Positions 1 through 12,300 of a stretch of DNA of 64,000 nt are shown one piece after another. The position numbers and the translations under genes are program-made. How positions within the stretch are numbered: the first letter of the stretch is position 1; every line of letters starts with the position of its first letter. The stretch lies in contig JACBWW010000023.1 in NCBI GenBank assembly GCA_020086605.1, positions 2,415,453-2,479,452 of the forward strand, given 5' to 3'. Source of the stretch: Lanius collurio. Lineage: Eukaryota > Chordata > Aves > Passeriformes > Laniidae. The notes under the pieces were generated by a model. It had not been told where the DNA came from and made no database searches. It worked only from the letters and a program-made list of their open reading frames with translations.

Positions 1-294
1 TGACAGACAGGGCTGATCGCCAATCACCAATGGCCTCCGGGCAGCCGGGCCCCGCCCCGCCCCCGCGCTGCCATGGGAACGGTTGTGGGCCGCAAGGAAT
101 GCTGGGAGTGCCCGGTGGGGCTGGCGGGACGCTCTGGCCCGCTGGCGGCCTCTCGTCACTGCTCCCTGTGCGCGGCGGCGCCTGGGAGGTGCGGCTGTTC
201 TTCCTGTCCGCCGGGGGGCGCCCGCGGGCGGCAGCGGCGCTCTGGGCGGCGGCGGGCGGGAGGGGCAGTGAGGCGGCGGGGCCGCGGCCGCACC

Positions 295-355
295 ATGTCG
301 GGGTCGGAGTCGGAGCAGTACTCCTCGGCCGAGGATGACGACTATGTGCCCTCAG
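295..355 (+). CDS. CFDP1: CFDP1 coding exon 1
   Basis: This exon encodes residues 1-20 plus one base of Gly21: a Ser/Glu start followed by [11 protein letters not shown], the acidic-aromatic segment conserved at the N-terminus of BCNT proteins. It ends at CTCAG before a GTGAG donor. The 5' UTR part is upstream of 295 and its start is unknown. Confidence 0.93.
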
Positions 356-3300
356 GTGAGTGGTGGTGGGCGGGAGCCGGCGGTCCCGGCGGTGCCGGTG
401 CTCACTGTGTATGCTTGCAGGTGCGGAGTACAGCGAAGATGATGAGAGCGAGCTGGTTCGGGAGGAGGAGCCGGCGGACAGCCCGCGGCCGCCCCGCGGC
501 AGGAGGAGCCCCCGCCGTCCCGCCAGCAGGTACGGCAGCGGTGATCCGGCCTGGTGCCGCCGCTGGTACGCTCAGGGGCGGAGGAACGGGAAATGCTGCT
601 CTGCGTTCCGGTTTAGCGGCAAGAGCAGAGAACCTCGGCCCCGATAGACATCGTGCCTTAAAACCCTCCCCGGCAGGAGTTGTTTATATTAACCTTTTCA
701 AGTGCAAAGCACGCACACATGGGGGTTTCCCCCCTTGATATAAATATATACATAGTTTAGTTGAAGTTGGTTTCTATCTAGCCCAAGTTCTCCTCCTCTC
801 TTGGTTCCTGCATTATCCCAGAACCACAGGACTCTGGAATGGTTTGGGTTGGAAGGGACCTTAAAGACTACTTTTTCCCAAACCCCTGCCATGGGCAGGG
901 ACACCTCCCACTAGACCAGGTGGCTCAGAGCTCCATTCAACCTGGCCTTGAACACTTCTAGGGATGGAGCAGCCACAGCTTCACTCGCCAGCCTGTGCCA
1001 GTGTTTCAGCACATTATATACTCACAGAAGCGCATGCAAACGGGCCAGTTCACTTCAGGGGCACTGCCTGCATCAGTCTCGCTGTATTTTCTGAGCAGCA
1101 GCATCTCTTAATAAAATACATACACCCTCAAGGTTAAGAGAGAACCTCCCAGATTGAAGGTCTTAGTGAAAATATGAAATATTGTGTTGTTTTCCCAGGC
1201 TTACACTTCAGCAGTGTTGCAGCAGCTCCATATACATTTTTTTTCTTTTTTTGCATCTGCTTTCAGGAAGAGGAAGAAAGGCGGTCTCTTGCTAGAGCCA
1301 GATGAGAAGGAGGAAGAGAATGCCCAGCAGAATGGAGAGGAGCAGAAAGAGGAGGAAGTGGATAATGTAGAACAAGTAGAAAGAAGCAGAGAAGAAGAAG
1401 AAAAAAAGAAGGAGGATGCTCTTTGGGCCAGTTTCCTCAGTGATGTAGGACAGAAACCCAAAGCAGCAGCTGCCATACAAATGACACAAATCAAGAAGGT
1501 AACAGGGGCCTGGGCATGCACCCAGGGAGTGTGGGAAGGGCCTGAAGGTTTAGAGCATACAGCCTTGGTTTTGGCTGGTATCAGAGCTGGGAAGAGGCTG
1601 GGGTTGCCCCTGCCCCCTCTGCTTTGTAAGACTAGCATCCCCTGATGGTCCAGACTGCAAGGTGCTGGTTTCCTTCCAAATGGAGAGGTCTGTGATCTGG
1701 TGGTGCTGCTTTTGGAACTGTTTTGTCAGCATCTCAGTGTCCCACACAGCCCTTCTGGCTTCCCTTCCTGGTCCCAATTCCTCTCGTGACACAGGAATGA
1801 TGAGCTTTGGTCTGAGTTGTGCTTGTGGGTACAGCTCTCCCTGAGGCTTGTGCCTTTCCTGATGCTTAAAAGAAAAAAAAAAAAAAGGGAGGCTCTGTGT
1901 GTGTGTTTGAATGGAGAAACAAGAGAGGTCTGTGCTGACATCTCCATACCTCCATCCTCATGCTGTGAGGGGGTCTGAAAGTTGTTGCATGTTTGTAGCA
2001 AGATTGAATCTCGCTTTCTTGTGTCCTCTGTGAGCCCTGGTAAGGCCTCTCAGTTGCAAAGGTTTTTCTGGAGAGAGAATTCTCTGTGTGGGAGTTATTT
2101 AAAAGGATTTGGTTCTCTGTAAAACTAAGTGCACGTGTTTTCCTGGCAAAGCCTTTCACACTTAAGGTGGTACAAGTGAAGCAAGTACCACAGCTGAGCC
2201 CCTGCTAGAATTCTCAGTTTGGGTTTTTTTAAATGGCCAGCCAAAAATAAAGTTCAGTAACGAAGTCTGGAGTCTGCCTGGTGAGTACAGCTCTGACTGT
2301 GTGAAGCTTCTTTCTGTGACTGTTGGAAGGTTGCAGAGCAAGTATACTTAGGTAATATTTGATTGCAATTTTTGGAAGAAGAGTCCTTTCGTCTTAGCCC
2401 TCCTGCTTCTCCTTATTACTGACTGAGCAGCTGGGGTGGTTACTTGTAGAGTCAGAGAGAAGAAGAGAGTGAACATTTTCTTCTGAGCAATTCTCCTTTT
2501 ATGGGCAGGTTGCTAAAATGTGAGATGTCTTTGAAAGTTCCTCCATAGCCTGGAATAATTAATGGGACATCCACTTTGTATGTTCTGTTTGTGAACTTCT
2601 TGGGCTTATATTTCCTGCTTGAAGATCTCTGTGGTCTGAGGTAGATTTAGAGCAAGAATTTGGGGTTTATTTTGGTAACTTACAGACTCTGAGGTTTTTA
2701 TGTATGCTTTTAGCAGCTGTAGCTGTGACTGAGTAAATTAAGAGGCATTGTTGACAAATTGCTTAATATAAAGACTTTTCCTTCTCGAAGGAAAAGAAGA
2801 GATGTTATTGACAAGTAGGGAGATCAGCCTTTTTCTGCTGATGAGTTGTGTTCTTCTGTGCTCTTGAGTAAAAATAAGCATACTTTTGTGGAATTCACCT
2901 TGGCAGCTTTACTGCTTGGTGGTGCTTAGTTTGGGAGAACCAAGTCTCCAGGCTTTTGCTTGCTTTCTGAACCACTGCAGTGTATTCTTGTTTCTTCCTA
3001 TATTTATTACAATTTCACTTCTTGCTTTGAATTTGTTTTGGTCCTAGAGCTTCAATGACAGTCTGGAACCAAAATGGGGAATTTTATTCTGGTGGAAGGG
3101 GTATTTATTTCCTTTTTCATGTCTGTGGGTGACTTGCTTTGATCACCATTCTAAATTGCAGTGCTACTCAAGATCTGTGTTGGGCCCTTGGCCCTTTGGA
3201 ATGATAATTTGTTTTGGCTCCACAAATGCATTCTTTTGCTTTCTCCTTCATGTATTTTGTAGGCTGAAGAAGACAAGAGTGGGAATAAGCCTCAGGAGAA

Positions 3301-6300
3301 GCCAAAAGATTCAGGAAAAGTGACGATCACCAAAACGTTCGATTTTGCTGGTGAGGAAGTCAAGTAAGTTGGCAGATGTATTAAATCCATTGTGGGCACA
3401 ATGCAAACTGGATACTGCAGTGCTGGGGGCAGGCTGGAGCTGGGCTATGAAGCACAGTGGGTCTTCTCTTTCCTTTACACTGTTTTTTTTCTTTTATTGG
3501 GAGCACATACAGGCCTCAGGGAAAATGAGGCCAAGATTTTCCTGCCTGAGAGCTGCAGAGTATCCTTACATGCAGACCTCAGTCTTTGTTTAAATTCAAA
3601 ACATTTGTAAATGTAATTCAAATTCACTTAGGCTGCCCTATCTGGGCAGTGTTTATAATGGTTGGCAGAGCTCCCTGGTGGCACTGTCACTGGGAAGGTT
3701 GAGACAAGGAGGGAAGCACATCTGGTCCCGCAAGGATGAGGGTAACACATTTTATTCCTTTAGGCTAGTCCAACTTCTGCGCTGGGGGCAGGATATTGGC
3801 TGGCACTTTCCCTGGTGATGTTCACAATCCACGACAGAGATTTGCAGGCAGTAAGAAGTGTTTGGTTGAGCAGACTAACAGCTGAGTACTTTTGCCTCTG
3901 AAACAGCTGCAGCAAAGGGGATGGGCTGGGTAAAATCATGCTTTAGGCTGAGTTTGGCTTACAAGAGGCCTCTCAGGCTATGCTGCAAGAAGGAACAGGT
4001 GTTTTATAAATGTGTAAGACCAGAACTGAGGGACCTGGTGAACCCACTTGAAATCTGACTGCCCTGTGACCTGCTGGTTCTTATCATGGGGCATTTTATT
4101 TATATGTAGCAGTAAACCCATTTTTGTCAGACTAACTTGGCCTGTTTTGTGTGACAGCAGAGGGCAGCAGTTCCCAGCAGTAACACTCACCCTACCTAAA
4201 TCTGGAGGAGGAGGCAGAGTTGGGGCTTCTGCTGCTCTTGCTTTTCATGTGAGCACTGCTGCCTGAGCTGTTTGAAAAATCTGAGGAGAGCTGTGAGCCA
4301 TAGTAGGGACTTTGCTACTTCCCTGGGCAAGCCAGACTGTATGAATAGCTTTTGTTCACTTCATTCACTGTCCTTTGAAATGTTGGTTGTCTTATGTGAA
4401 CAGAAGTTGTTCAGGGCTCCTTAGATACAGATTTTATGCTTTTGATACCAGTATCTTATCTGTAGTTTCTTAAGAACAATAACTAAGAAAAATACATGTT
4501 TTCCTTCACCAGTTGCTTTTGGAGTGTTCTTTGTACTGCTCAGTGTTTACTTTTTCCCTTTGGCAACTGCAGAGAAATCACTAGAAATTTCTACCAGTTT
4601 TTGGTGGAATAGGCAACAGCTGGAGCTTGGGTGACAATGACACTGTAATTCTGCATACAGAATGGGCTATTGCATATTTTGTTTACAGCTGTTGTTGTAT
4701 CAATAGGTTACAGAGCCATCAATAGAAGGTTTGCAGTGAGGTCTGGAGCTGTTTTCTGCTGGTACCAGAGTTACAACAAAGTTATGTTCTTTAGCTCTTT
4801 GATAACAGAAAAATCCTTGAATGTTTTTTGCCCCCTTGATTTTTGTGATATGCGAAGCTGATGCTTTTGTGTTGTTTGCTACATCTTTCTTCTTTAAATG
4901 GGTTACACTGATACCTGTGTGTAGGGTACAAGGGGTACTTGCTACTCACAGCTGCTGGTACTTTCCCCTAATGGCAGTAGGTGAGGGCTGCTTTTTCTTC
5001 AGAATAACAGGAGGTTGTCTTTGCACCACTCCAACATCTGCAAATGCTCTGAATACCAAACACTGTCTTCCTTGCCTGGGGAAGCAGCTGGCAAATCATT
5101 GGTTATGAAAGGCCAACACACGGTAGTTGTGTGTGTGCATTTCTGGACTGAAGGAACTGAAATGAGAGCTGTCTCTGTTGCTCTCCTTTCTAAATGGTTT
5201 GAGGCTACTGTTGAGTGTTGCTTTTTTGAAAGCTTGAGTAGAATTTAGATCAGTATTTAAGCAGTGAAAGATTCAGGGCACAAATTTTCACAGTCTGCTC
5301 GCTGAACCTCTTAAAGAAGATCATTTAGCCCTGATCTCCTGTTGCAGAACAATTTATTTTCTCCTGTAAGAAGATTCTTGCCTGATTGGAGTAGCAGAAG
5401 TGGCTTGAAAGTGATCTCCAGCTACAGGGCTATACTGGAATAGTAAAAGGCCTTCATGCTGTAGGTTTTGATGAGTCTGTTCTTGTATCAGTTGCTAATG
5501 CTGAGCTTTAGCTTCAGAGTGTAAAAATTAACAATTACCAAATGAAGATTTTAATTTAGTGGCTCTTAATTTTAGAAAATACATTATATAATTTTGCCTT
5601 GTGAAACTAAAGCTGTTGAATCCTGGAAAGAATCTTTAGAAAGAATCTTAAAATGATTGCAATGCTTTCTAGTTGGGAATTTTTTGTCTGCTTTTCCTGC
5701 CTCCCTCATGTTAAATAGATTAGGAGCAGCAGGTGACTGTCACCTGCTGTAATGGCTGTAATTGTGGGCAGCAAGAGCAATTTGCAAAGGCAGTTCAGCA
5801 TTTAAATGGAAGTTCAAGCCATTTCTCCCTCACAGAAGAGATTGAAGCTCCTTGAAGCCTCTGGTTTATGAACTTGCCTCACAATGCAGGACGTGTGTTT
5901 GCATTAATAGGGAATTGCATCCCTAGTGCCAGGGTTTAACTGCTGCGATTTGTAATTACTTGTTTTCTCTTCGGCACTCCAAAAGGATTTGGTCCTTGGC
6001 TTTCTTTAAATCTCTGTTGTGCTCAGTGCATCAAAATGGTTCTTTTGTGCTCTTTCCATGAAAGTGAACTTTGTGTCCAGCTGGGACTGCAGCAGAGTGG
6101 AGCTCACATACATGGAGCTGGTCCAGCCCCGTGATGTCAGTGTGACAGCATGTGAGGGAAAAGCAGAGTCAGGTTATTGATTGCTATCAAGAATCGATTT
6201 TACTTTGAAACATCTTCTCTACCTTAAATTGGCTTGTGGAAGGCAAAACTAAGTTCAAAGGAGTAATGGCCTGGGTGTTAATCCAGGAATGTGTTCAGCA

Positions 6301-9300
6301 CCTGCTTTGTTCATACTCTGCAGATTCCAAGTAAAGGACTCCAGACGAGAAGCCTTGTATTTCTGTGCACATGCTTTGTTTGTGTGGTTTGGAGCCAGAG
6401 CTTTACATGGGTTGTTCTTGTGGTCAGAATGCTCTCCTGGTACTGCAGAGTTGCTGTGCTGTACTGATGGTCCTGTACTGTGCAGGCAGAGCTGTGGCTT
6501 GTGCTGCTTCAGTGACTTGGCTGCTTCCCCGTGTGCATGAACCAAGCAGCCAAAGCAAAGCCGTAGCAGGGCTCCATTCTCCATCTGTCAGTGGGGAGAA
6601 CCCTGCTCTTTTCCTGAAATCTGGCAAGGTTTCCTGTCACAACGCCTTTTACTTTCTCACAAGGATAGGTGGTGTCCACACTAAGCTGGTGCATTGCATG
6701 GAGCAAATCAAAGTAGGAAGGGCCAGTGCCAAACAAGCAGTGTCACACTGAGTGTGTGACTTGCTGCCAGATACAAGGAATACTTAAAGTTCATATAGTT
6801 CTGTAGAAGGAGATCGGCAAACTCATGTCAGAGTAGTTTGTTGAGCTGTTCTATGTGAGACATGAACTCCCAGCTCTGGATAAGGGCTCCCTGCTGTTGA
6901 CTTGTGTAGGAGACCACATTTGTGACTTATAATAGCCTCTGGGTTGCTGCTGCTGCAGGACTGCTTTTATTTGTGTTACCATTGTGCTCTGAGGAAACAA
7001 AGTGTGCTGGTACACGTGCTGAGCAGAGTTGAGTGGCAGCTTGTATTCCAGGTGAAGGAACATGATGGTTCACCATGCAGCTATTACATCTTGAAAATGC
7101 TAAAGAAGTACATAAAATATCTGATTTATAACCAAATAGTTACAAGATTAAATCACGGTAGTAATTACTGGGGTTTGTACTGGCTGAAGTTGATGCTTCA
7201 TCTGCCACAGTTAAAGTATGGGGTGAAAAAGAACCTGATTTTCACCTGTTACTGTTTGTAAGTGATTATCATCTAGGATGTGCCTGGAAAAAACCTCATT
7301 GTTCATTCTGTGTTGCTGCTTCACAGGTTTTCAGCCTACATCAAGGATTCAAGAAAGATTATTCAGAGGAGATTGTTTTCAAGTTGAAATTCAAGGACCT
7401 TAAACTGGACCTTAAGTTGAGGGGCTTAGTGGTAAAGTTTGTGACTTTTTGAGCAGAAGAAGCAAAGGTGAAGGGAGGTGGCTGAGAGCAGGTTCTTGTC
7501 AGGAGGCTTGCACGTGCTAATGAAAGCCCTTTCCTGGCCAGTATCCCAAGTCTCTGAACAAGAATGCCACTGGTGATGGGAATTGTCCAGGCAGAGCTAC
7601 AGGCCATGGACAGAGTTTCTTTTTTTCGTGTCCTGTGAAGTCATTGAGGCCTCATTGGGTGAGGTGGTGAGTCCTGAGCCTAGTCTGAGGTGTTGTCTAG
7701 GCAGCTGAGCTCTGCATCTTGGTGAGCTCCTCAGTAGAGTTGCACAGAGCTGGTGAAGGACTGATTTCTTCCCTTGCAGCAAGAAGTGCTGACCTCAGAG
7801 TGGAGGTAAGGTTATAATTCAGTTCTCCGCAGCTGTACAGTACTGCTGCTTTGGGATTTCTTGATGCTGCCTCTCCTTACTGAAATACTGATTTTCTGAT
7901 ATTAATTTTAGCTCACCTGTGTGCTTGTTGAATGAACAGCTATGTCCTAGACTGCTCACTGTTTTAACTCTGGATCTGCTGTCCTCTTCCAGAGCTTCAA
8001 CCACTTGATCCCAGACCTTTTTTAGGAGATAGCATGTCGAAAGGGCTGCAGGAGAAACAGATCAGACATCTGAGAACAGCCTGAGCTTTCCACAGTCCTT
8101 GCTCAGGCTCTGATTCCTTATCAGTGGCTGTGATGTCCTCTCTGTTTCCTTACATGACTAGTAAGACCAACCAAATGTGACAAAGTTGGCAAACAAAGGG
8201 TGTGTTAGCCAAGGAGTTTGGAGGACTGTCACCTGTTTTGTTGCTTTGCTTTGAAGACAGTTAAGGTAGCTGTCTGAGCAATAGCAGCTGCTTCTGCTTC
8301 TTCCTGGAAAACAAGAAGAGAGGAAGAAAAATCCTGATGCTGATAATGTATTTCAAGGGGAATGGGTAAAAAGAGCAGGGAATCTACTCCCACAATTCTC
8401 AAGATTTAGAGCTGACACAGAGAGCAATTTTAAAAACGTATGATTGTCCATTTGTGTTCTTGCTCTGTGGTCTCAGCATGGCCCAGTCAGACTTGTCAGG
8501 CTAACAAGCAGTGAGAGCATGTAACACCATTAACTCTATCCTTATCTTGTGATGCTTTTCAGGGATCTCAGTGGATGAATCAATGCAAGAGGTTGGCAGC
8601 ATGATCACACTTCTTGCTGGGTGTGAATCTTGGTCATTTGTTTTGTGCTCATGGGGTTTTGAGCAATGCTGAGTGAAGCACAGTAGCTTTTAAAATCAGG
8701 AGAAAGATCAGGAGTTGGGGTGGGCATCTCTTGATGTTGTAGGTGGGGTGGTGGGGTGCACATCAGATCAAGGTTGATGTGCTTGACGTCTTCCATATGT
8801 GCTTTTTTGAAAAAGATTTTGCTGTATTGCTTATACCTGTGAGTAAGAAGACAGGTGAGCATTACCAGAATTTGTATCTTGAAGCCTGATATTTGGAAAG
8901 CTCTGCCTTTTTTCCTGGTGGATAACAAGTGCTACACAGCTTCCACCGGATGAGGTGGATGGGTGTTGTCAGGCTAGACATGGAAGACAATGAACTGAAT
9001 TAATAGGAGCAGAGGAAAAAAAACCACTCATATTTTGATGTGCTTTTTGCAATGGCTTTGACCGCAGTAGCAAAGAATTGTTAGAAAGACAAATTAATTT
9101 CAGTGGCCCTTTGAAAAGCCATTCCTTGAGGACTTCTGTTTTGTGTTGCTGACTGCTGGTGCCAGATGTCAGTAGGGTTTTATCCTCAGTCCTCCTTGGC
9201 TAAGGTGTTCTAGAGAAATGTGTTCTAGCCACTTTCTGGTGACATGCCACTTTCTGAAGGAGGCCTGCACAGTGGAAAAACTTGACTTTTAAGATTTTCC

Positions 9301-12300
9301 CAGAAATTTAATCTGAACAGTATAAGCATGGGGATAGTGCTGTGGGACCATAAGACAAATCAAACCATCTAGAATTACATGAGATATCAACATGACCACT
9401 GTTTAGAGGTGGCAGACTAAAAACTGGGGGGTTGCTTTTCTACTACCAAGCACCAAAATGCTGATCTTGGCATAATGGAGTGTAGGCAGCAGCCTCTTTC
9501 TGCCCTTATGCTGTTGTTTTTCTTAGAGGTCAAAGCATACCTGCATCCACAGTTTATATTGGCTTTTCCCAATTTATAAAACAGCTATTGATTTTTTTTT
9601 TTTTTTTTTGCAAGCCAGTAAGTGAAAATACGTTACCTTTCAAGAATGACAGGGTCTCAAGGGCACGTTTTGATAACCTTTCCTCTGTGTGCATTCATTC
9701 CCTGATGCTTCAGAATTTCCTTGGGAAATACTGACACTGTATGATGCTGACTGGCACAACAGTGGCCCCGAGCTGAGGTCAGTAAGTGTGAGCAGGAGCT
9801 GTGCTGTATGCTGGTTCACTTGTGAGCCATTTGCCTTTCTCAGAGGCAGCTGCAGAAATTGTAACTTTATAAACATCAAACTTAGCCAGGACTCTTAGCC
9901 AGAACACTTGCTTCTAAAGTAAATCATGTTATGGTTTGCTTAATGTTCTTAGAGAAGGGGAATGGCCTAATGAGCAGTGTCTAGTCAGGGTTTTTTCATT
10001 AGTACATGTGCAGGTGAGGCTTCTGCTCCGAGGTAACTTGCTGAGTGTTACACAGTAGCACTACACTCACCAGCACATCACCCCTGTTGTCTTCCTTTAT
10101 CTCTCCATGCTTTTGTAACTCCCATAGTGACTGAGCAGATGCCCACCTGAAGGTCATCTTCAGCTTCTAATGTGGCTTCCTACTTTCAAGGAAATAATTT
10201 ATATGTGCTGGTTTCATTTGTGTGGTTTTTGCTTGTAATCACTGTGATGGAAAAGAAACCTCAGCTGGGATCTCCGGAGTTAGGAGGAGTCTCAAAGCAT
10301 CTGCAAAATGATGGATTGACCTCCAGGTTAATTTGGGCATTTCTAGGTCTTTCAAACCTGGGGCGTCTGGGTGCTGCATTTGGGAACTGGATGAGAAACT
10401 GTATTCTTTCATCTTCAGGTTCTTCCATGTGTGTTCTGCCTATGTTCTGTGTAAGTTAGTGTGGAAATACTTCAGTAAAAATCACACCCTTCCCCAGCAG
10501 AAGACATTGTTTCTTTATCTGGCTCTCAGGTAGTTTCCTTGGTTTTGAAAATCTGAAAACAGAACATGCTTAGTGACCTATTCAGGTCTCACAGTCTCAA
10601 CAGTTCTTCTGCTATTAGTACAGGGATCTTTGGTCCCTCTGTTCATGCCTTCATCTCGGGGACCTCAGATCCAGTCCCAGCATTTTGCTTCTTGGCCTGT
10701 TGCCCTTGCTTCCAAGCTGCTGCTCATTCCTGACAGCTCCAGGCTCAGAAAAGGGCTTTTGATGTCTGGTGAGATGCTGGCAGAGGCTGCTTTGCAGGCA
10801 TTGGGCCTGGGGTTTCCCCTGCTGGAAAGTGCAGCTTGCAAGATGCATTATTTTTTTTTTCCTGTAACTAAGAGATGGTGAAGCAAGAGGGTTTCTGTGT
10901 TAGCCTGAAGGGGAGGCAGAGCTGTTTGCTGCTGTACTATCTCATTAGCACATTACAAACTGAGCCAAGCTTAGTCTGGCCTTTCCCCCATGGGGCTGCT
11001 TCTGCTTTGTAGTGTGTATTGGCTCCTGGTATGATCTGTGTAACCTTTGTGTATAGTGTTCATAGCTCTAAGTGAATTTGGAACCCCTGGTTCTTGATAC
11101 CTATGGTATTCTTTCTTTCAACAGGAGAGATGTCCATGACAGGAGTGCTGCACTGCTTTGTGGGACTTGGAGGGTTGCAGGGATCTGTCTGGCTTTCAGT
11201 GTATTTGCAGGTCATGGTTGACAGGGTCAGGGGACTGTCACACTCACACATGCAGCAGTTCATCTGTTCACCTGGATTGCTCAGCTCAGAGGTGTGTTCC
11301 CTAATGTGCAGTTAATCCTTTTGAGAGGTACAAATTAAAATATAGGGATGTCTCAAAGATTGACATGCTAATTCATGGTGGGATGTTGAGGCAGTGCAAT
11401 GGAGCTGGCCAAGGGAATAGTTATCAAGAGAAGCAAGAAGAGACCTGGTACTTGGAGGTGCTTAAAACTAGGGTGAATAAAGCTCCAGTCAACATGATAA
11501 CATGATGAAGGCTTGTGCCCTGGCTGCAGGTCAGCTTCTCCAGTGAGCCATGTTTGACATGCTCTACCTATTGCAAGCCCCAGTGGGAGCTTTGTAACTG
11601 GAGCGCTACTTCCCTCTGGATTTAGGGAGCCTCTTGCAGAAGCTGCAAGCAGAGGTCCAAGAGGGGCCTGACAGCTTGGTCAGCATCTCAGGAGGCAACA
11701 CTGTCCATATGTTTTCTTTGCATCTGTCATGGAGTCTTTGTCAAACAGGAGATGATGGAAAATTGGTCGTTTCCTTCAAGGCTTCCAAGGTTATGCATTA
11801 TTGATGTTAAAATACCATTCACCTTTGTTTGTTTTCAGGTGAGTTGGTTTGAGATGCAGCCTGGGCTGACTGCTTGGTTAGGAGCACACACCTGCTGTGA
11901 GGAGCAGCACCAGGCAGTTTGGCACTTGCCTGACTCCAGGAGAGCTCTCATCACATTTGATTCTTTTTAGAAACCAGCCAGCTTCTCCTGCCTATCTAGT
12001 CAGCCTACAAAATTATCAGTTATTCCAGCTGGTTTTTGTCTGTGTTGCTTCAGGGAACAGGCTCAGTTTCCCAGGGAACAGCTTCTCCCACCTCATTTGA
12101 AGAGGAATGCTGGCTTTTTCTAAAAGGGGGAAAACTAATGTTTTACTTTGAAATTAGAAGAGTGATGGGGACGTACTAATTTTAGCTCTCTACACCAGGT
12201 AATTCAACATAAAATACATGTATATGCAGTGTGCAGGCAGATGTGGTGTGGAGGTTCACTTGTGTGAGGACTTAATTCCCTCCTGGAAAGTGCTGAACCT

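Larger units (their letters stand above)
1..640 (+). promoter_or_regulatory. CFDP1: CpG-island promoter region of CFDP1
   Basis: The first 640 bases are strongly GC- and CpG-rich, unlike the intron that follows, and contain the first two coding exons. Two CCAAT boxes lie 7 bp apart at 20-24 and 27-31 (NF-Y type). A run of GC boxes (CCCCGCCCCGCCCC type, Sp/KLF) follows at about 51-65. No TATA box is apparent. This is the usual architecture of a housekeeping promoter, and CFDP1 is broadly expressed in vertebrates. The transcription start is not visible. CCAAT boxes usually sit 60-100 bp upstream of the start, which would put it near 90-130; that is inference. The island may begin before the window. 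Confidence 0.75.

Noticed and set aside
7181..7240. Reading [11 protein letters not shown], superficially like the EVDATSKEAK block of exon 5
   Set aside because: No preceding VTK, no acceptor at the right place and no following SFFKQ-like sequence; chance resemblance.
7780..7805. 26-nt segment bounded by a strong TTCTTCCCTTGCAG acceptor and a GTAAGG donor
   Set aside because: In the phase set by exon 4 it reaches TGA within four codons and has no similarity to CFDP1. At most it would be a cryptic or poison microexon; the flanking signals can occur by chance in 49 kb.
10172..10459. Open frame containing [14 protein letters not shown], compared with the KEKPQ part of exon 5
   Set aside because: The residues before it are hydrophobic and unrelated, and no acceptor in the correct phase exists.
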